Shown here: piece after piece, positions 6,035 to 8,384 of the stretch
Position numbering within the stretch: the first letter of the stretch is position 1
How the letters are laid out: the number at the start of each line of letters is the position of its first letter
Origin: Atopobiaceae bacterium UBA5363
GTDB lineage: Bacteria > Actinomycetota > Coriobacteriia > Coriobacteriales > Atopobiaceae
Direction: 5' to 3'
DNA: 8,384 nucleotides
NCBI GenBank assembly: GCA_002407925.1
Contig: DHPN01000019.1
Coordinates: 7,658-16,041, forward strand
Program-made: the position numbers and the translations under genes
The notes under the pieces: model-generated
Told to the model about the DNA's origin: nothing
The model's database searches: none
Seen by the model: the letters and a program-made list of their open reading frames with translations, nothing else

Positions 6035-6250
6035 ATGTCCGACCTCAAAAAAAGATTCGTCGATGCCGCCACGGAAGCAAGCGAGGCCATCAAAGATGCT
6101 GCAACTGATGCGGGAGAGAAAGCAAAGGACGCCCTTGACAAAGCCGGAGATGGAGCTGAGGATGCCAAACGCGACGTCAAAAAAGCTGCTGGCGATATTA
6201 AACGGGAGGCAAAAAAAGCCACTGGCACCATAAAACGCGATATAACGTAG
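6035..6250 (+). CDS. Small LEA-like, Ala/Lys/Asp-rich helical protein
   Basis: A 71-aa, highly hydrophilic protein without Cys, Trp, Tyr, signal peptide or membrane segment. Almost the whole length is Ala-rich with alternating acidic and basic residues (for example DAGEKAKDALDKAGDGAEDAK), predicting a long amphipathic helix or a disordered chain. This resembles late-embryogenesis-abundant-like stress proteins and the small Lys/Ala-rich proteins of actinobacteria. The C-terminal third, from about residue 46, is strongly basic with a repeated KR/KK pattern (DVKKAAGDIKREAKKATGTIKRDI). The ATG has AAGGAAG upstream at good spacing. It has its own strong promoter (5882-5911) and hairpin terminator (6277-6310), so it is a single-gene unit. 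A role in desiccation, osmotic or envelope stress is conceivable but not shown. A small antitoxin-like protein is another possibility. The gene is real with good confidence; the function is unknown. Confidence 0.8.
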   Translation: MSDLKKRFVDAATEASEAIKDAATDAGEKAKDALDKAGDGAEDAKRDVKKAAGDIKREAKKATGTIKRDIT

Positions 6251-6276
6251 TCCTCCTCCCTAATATGAGTTGATAC

Positions 6277-6310
6277 AAGCTCTCGATGTGAATGATCACT
6301 TCGAGAGCTT
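6277..6310 (+). terminator. Hairpin terminator after the LEA-like gene
   Basis: AAGCTCTCGA (6277-6286) pairs exactly with TCGAGAGCTT (6301-6310). The loop region adds an inner GTGA/TCAC stem around a 4-nt loop, after one T-T mismatch. The T-rich CTTATATTT follows on the + strand. It sits 27 bp past the stop codon and fits a factor-independent terminator. Confidence 0.75.
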
Positions 6311-6381
6311 CTTATATTTGAGTTGAATTGTTTTAGATTACATTGTAAGAGACAAGATATTTTTTAGACGGTTCATGTAAC

Positions 6382-6414
6382 TAGGGGCTGCAGGCACCTT
6401 GCCTACAGCTCCTA
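6382..6414 (-). terminator. Imperfect hairpin downstream of the surface-protein remnant
   Basis: A stem of about 15 bp (6382-6396 with 6400-6414), a 3-nt loop and one mismatch plus one wobble pair. It lies 43 bp beyond the stop of the - strand surface-protein remnant and probably ended its transcript, or serves both strands. No strong T-run adjoins it. The stretch 6311-6456 holds no gene that I can see. Confidence 0.45.
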
Positions 6415-6456
6415 ACCTGTTATTTACAGCTACTGTTTAACCGCAAAACTTAGCTG

Positions 6457-6762
6457 CTATAGCTTGCGCCTCTTGCGATCCGCGACATAAAGAACAGCAG
6501 CTAGTACACCACAAATCACAGCGCCAGCAAGCGAAGCCCAATTAAACGGGTTGTTGCCAGTTTGGGTCAGCAGTCCTGAACCAGAATTACTACTTGAATT
6601 ATCAGTTGCAGAGCCAAGCTGGGTGTAGGTGTTGGTGATGTCGACCTCGGCAGGGTCAACTCCTGCCGTGACGGCGACGGTGCTTGCCGAGGCAGTGTAA
6701 CCTGTATTGTTTTTTCGGACATGAGATTGTGAAACTTCCAGTCGGAAATCCAGTAATCTCAT
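6457..6762 (-). pseudogene. C-terminal remnant of a sortase-anchored surface protein
   Basis: A 101-codon frame ending in a cell-wall sorting signal: a variant pentapeptide LTQTG (codons 6556-6570, in place of LPxTG), a hydrophobic helix (WASLAGAVICGVLAAVLYVA) and a basic tail DRKRRKL. Before it lie a Ser/Asn-rich linker (DNSSSNSGSG) and a stretch ending VDITNTYT, typical of the last strand of Cna-B-like or similar repeat domains in adhesins. The N-terminal bulk, including any signal peptide, is gone. The first 13-14 codons (6722-6762) coincide with the apparent end of an IS3-type element, so the host protein's own sequence begins near VRKNNTGY. It was probably disrupted by insertion and deletion. 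It is not expected to be exported or anchored. Confidence 0.72.
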
Positions 6763-6775
6763 ACCTACCGAAAAA
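6711..6775. repeat. Nested imperfect palindrome at the IS/surface-protein junction
   Basis: Three nested arm pairs are visible: TTTTTCGG/CCGAAAAA (6711-6718, 6768-6775), ATGAGATT/AATCTCAT (6721-6728, 6755-6762) and TTCC/GGAA (6736-6739, 6744-6747). Together they form a roughly 65-bp dyad just ahead of a ribosome-binding-site-like AAGGAG. It may be an insertion-element end with a leader hairpin that limits transcription entering from outside. Confidence 0.45.
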
Positions 6776-6857
6776 GGAGTACCACAATGACAAGACTACG
6801 AGCCCCTGGATGGCTGAACGTCTGAAGGTAAGCCGTTCGGGGTTTTATGCCTGATTT
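6722..6857 (+). pseudogene. IS3-family insertion element remnant (start of orfA joined to start of orfB)
   Basis: An ATG at 6787 follows AAGGAG (6774-6779) at 7 nt, but the frame stops after 12 codons, as expected if most of orfA is deleted. From 6810 another frame reads MAERLKVSRSGFYA, then TGA (6852-6854), then Phe. This matches the N-terminal motif of IS3-type OrfB transposases, a VSRSGYYAW-like segment, with the Trp codon changed to a stop. The integrase core (DDE) is absent. The left end probably lies near TGAGATTGTG at 6722, inside the surface-protein gene; no right end is seen. The remnant is too short to name an IS. Family assignment rests on one motif and is moderate. Confidence 0.5.
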
Positions 6858-6989
6858 GTTAGAGGAGAACCCGAATCTGCTTCCGCGGAAGAGCAGAGCG
6901 CATCTGCCACACGCGTCTTTACCCTCGTGACCTGCTCATCTAACGAGGCAGAGCAATCAGAGAGAACCCTCGTGATCTTTACGGCATAA
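6858..6989 (+). pseudogene. C-terminal remnant of a class B-like sortase
   Basis: In the same frame as the transposase remnant, the sequence after its stop reads VRGEPESASAEEQSA and then TRVFTLVTCSSNEAEQ and SERTLVIFTA, ending at TAA 6987-6989. TLVTC (6921-6935) followed about 11 residues later by Arg (6963-6965) is the sortase active-site layout: catalytic Cys in TLxTC and catalytic Arg on the next strand. Only about 40 residues remain. The catalytic His, the membrane anchor and any start are missing, so it cannot be functional. Its place beside a sorting-signal remnant suggests that a sortase and its substrate once lived here. The exact 5' boundary is uncertain. Confidence 0.55.
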
Positions 6990-7535
6990 AGACAGGCATT
7001 TCTCCGGCTCTTTTGCATAAAGGCCAATCAATGGAACTTGCTCGCTCAGGCCACGCTCCTGCAGCATATGCGAAAACTCATCGATCATGATGCCATGTCC
7101 CTTGACGCAATGCGCGCTTTGAAGAGCCTTGGGCAAATCATGCCTTCCCTCAAAGCTCCCATACCACTTTCCACGGCAGGTATAGTCAACCCCGCAGCTC
7201 GGACTGCCATCTACGCCAAGAAGCCCAAGCACCTCGAAGCGCTCGGGATGAGCAAGGTATTCCTCTACTTGTTGCATGATTGGCTCAAGCTGCCTTCTGC
7301 AGTGGCTGCGGAAGAAGGGATTGTCGAACTGGTCGCTGACATGCCCCCACCGATTGGCGCCATAGAGCGTGAACTCTGGGCAAGGCAGCTGCAAAAGTTG
7401 CACGCCATCGCTAATCGCTGTCTGGAGAAATCGGCGTCGCAGAGATTCTTCTGCCCTTTTCTCCTCCTCGTTGTACAAAATGACCTTGGAAGAAATGTTA
7501 AGTATGCAATGTGCAACAAGAAGCACCTTTTGCAT
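6957..7535 (-). CDS. TudS-related putative desulfidase (DUF523/CD3072-like)
   Basis: A 192-aa cytoplasmic protein of the TudS/DUF523-related group, whose characterised members use a [4Fe-4S] cluster to remove sulfur from thiouracil-type compounds. Three conserved motifs carry Cys residues: VLLVAHCILN with Cys10, QLPCPE with Cys52 and GSPSCGV with Cys114. RWGHVSDQFDNPFFR lies between the second and third. The frame is open up to a GTG at 7607, but the ATG at 7535 is preferred: AGGGGA lies about 7 nt upstream and the conserved core starts at once after it. It is 75 nt behind the ECF T-component stop and may be co-transcribed with it. The last 11 codons run antisense through the sortase remnant, so the natural C-terminus may have been replaced. 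Family confidence is good; the substrate is unknown. Confidence 0.8.
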   Translation of the reverse strand: MQKVLLVAHCILNISSKVILYNEEEKRAEESLRRRFLQTAISDGVQLLQLPCPEFTLYGANRWGHVSDQFDNPFFRSHCRRQLEPIMQQVEEYLAHPERFEVLGLLGVDGSPSCGVDYTCRGKWYGSFEGRHDLPKALQSAHCVKGHGIMIDEFSHMLQERGLSEQVPLIGLYAKEPEKCLSLCRKDHEGSL

Positions 7536-7610
7536 CGCATATCCCCTCGCTAATGATGCACCGACAATTTTGATGTGCCAGCAGCTTGACGCATTGACGA
7601 CTCGCACAGG

Positions 7611-8384
7611 CTAGGAAATGGCACCGGACAACGGCTTAACCACGGCAGCCACGACAAGCACGCGATAGCAAATGGCGCCAAGGCCAAGGAAGATGCTCGC
7701 CATGCGCACAAAAGAGTCTGTCTTCGTATAACTCAGCTCGCGATAGACAGTCTTGTCGCCGGGCGCATTAAACCCCCTCGTTTCTAGGGCGACAGCTTGG
7801 TCTTGTATCTTGATGAGAGAGTTGGCCACAACGGGCACCATAATCGGAACAAACGCCTTCAGTCGCTGGAAGACGTTCCCATCCACTCGCAAGCCACGAG
7901 CCATCTGAGCGTCCTTAATCTGTTGCATATCCCTACTTAGCTGCGCAATCAGCTGGAACGAGTCTATGAAAACGAAAGCGGCCCTTTGCGACAGCCCCAT
8001 TTTGCGCAGCAACGCGCCAAGATCACCCATGTCAATCGAAGTAATGAGGGGGAAAAGGGCACACATGAGCGGCACTACGTTGAAATAGTACCTTGTCGCA
8101 TAGTCGATGCCGGATCTCCAATACGGCAGCGAGCCGATGTAAAACCACACGGGCTCGCTTGCCTTGTCAAGGCCTGGTGCCATCGTCCCATAAATCCCGT
8201 ACATTGAGACGAAAAGCACCAGGCTTGTCATGAGAATGACCTTGAAAAGCCCCAATTTGTCCTCATGCACCACAACAAAGACACTAGCCACGATTACCGC
8301 GATGCCAAAGAAGATGTTCTTGACAAACAAAATGGCCAAGGTAAACCCAAGGCAGAGCCACAGCTTCGGACCAACCCCTATTCT
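7611..8384 (-). CDS. ECF transporter transmembrane component EcfT/CbiQ family (5' partial)
   Basis: Integral membrane coupling subunit of an energy-coupling-factor (vitamin or metal) importer, linking two ATPases to a substrate-binding S component. 257 codons are visible, and the frame runs off the window edge with KLWLCLGFTLAILF, so the N-terminus is missing. Hydrophobic helices occur near both ends of the visible part. The middle holds the cytoplasmic coupling helices with both hallmark motifs: AQMARGLRVDG and, about 40 residues later, ALETRGFNAPG. These Arg-containing motifs contact the ATPases. The ATPase genes, and perhaps the S component, would be expected upstream, outside the window. 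The stop is TAG. The transported substrate cannot be inferred, although the following desulfidase gene hints at a sulfur-containing or thio-modified compound. Confidence 0.88.
   Translation of the reverse strand, partial: RIGVGPKLWLCLGFTLAILFVKNIFFGIAVIVASVFVVVHEDKLGLFKVILMTSLVLFVSMYGIYGTMAPGLDKASEPVWFYIGSLPYWRSGIDYATRYYFNVVPLMCALFPLITSIDMGDLGALLRKMGLSQRAAFVFIDSFQLIAQLSRDMQQIKDAQMARGLRVDGNVFQRLKAFVPIMVPVVANSLIKIQDQAVALETRGFNAPGDKTVYRELSYTKTDSFVRMASIFLGLGAICYRVLVVAAVVKPLSGAIS

Noticed and set aside
6004..6231. Antisense frame across the LEA-like gene.
   Set aside because: It is an Ala/Ser-rich mirror of the repetitive coding strand, with no ribosome binding site; promoter and terminator both support the + strand gene.
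7038..7553. Open frame of 171 codons on the + strand opposite the desulfidase.
   Set aside because: The opposite strand carries three conserved Cys motifs; this frame has no recognisable domain or start signal.

Overview
The window looks like chromosomal DNA of an Actinomycetota member of the class Coriobacteriia (Olsenella/Atopobium-like). This is an inference from gene content and moderate G+C: a lactose/cellobiose-family PTS operon, a LytTR regulator with an NTF2-like N-terminus, an ECF transporter and sortase-anchored surface proteins. No rRNA, tRNA or CRISPR array was seen.

Layout. (1) Positions 1-665, + strand: 3' part of a regulator with an NTF2/SnoaL-like domain and a LytTR DNA-binding domain. 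(2) Positions 679-4505, - strand: a beta-glucoside PTS operon, in transcription order EIIB, EIIC, EIIA, GH1 6-phospho-beta-glycosidase, HPr. (3) Positions 4506-4740: divergent control region with inverted repeats and a perfect 11-bp tandem repeat. (4) Up to 5833, + strand: a PRD-type PTS regulator with no ordinary start codon near its first domain and a missing C-terminal half. (5) Positions 5882-6310: a self-contained unit of strong extended -10 promoter, small LEA-like helical protein and hairpin terminator. (6) Positions 6457-6989: a gene graveyard with the tail of a sortase-anchored surface protein (-), a remnant of an IS3-type element (+) and the active-site tail of a class B-like sortase (+). 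(7) Positions 6957-8384, - strand: a TudS-related desulfidase gene downstream of a partial ECF transporter T-component gene.

The PTS genes should form one pathway. HPr (His15) passes phosphate to EIIA (His80), then to EIIB (Cys10), and EIIC imports and phosphorylates a beta-glycoside that the GH1 enzyme would cleave. Several parts depart from textbook form. EIIC is cut by an in-frame TGA 49 codons before its natural end, and Ser replaces the usual transport-site His. The GH1 enzyme has Gln at the acid/base Glu position but keeps its nucleophile. HPr has Asp at position 46, where the regulatory Ser normally sits. The regulator is truncated within its second PRD. The locus is therefore either decaying or specialised for an unusual substrate; the sequence alone does not decide. 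I found no convincing wholly new system. The unusual GH1/PTS set and the decayed surface-protein region are the best leads.
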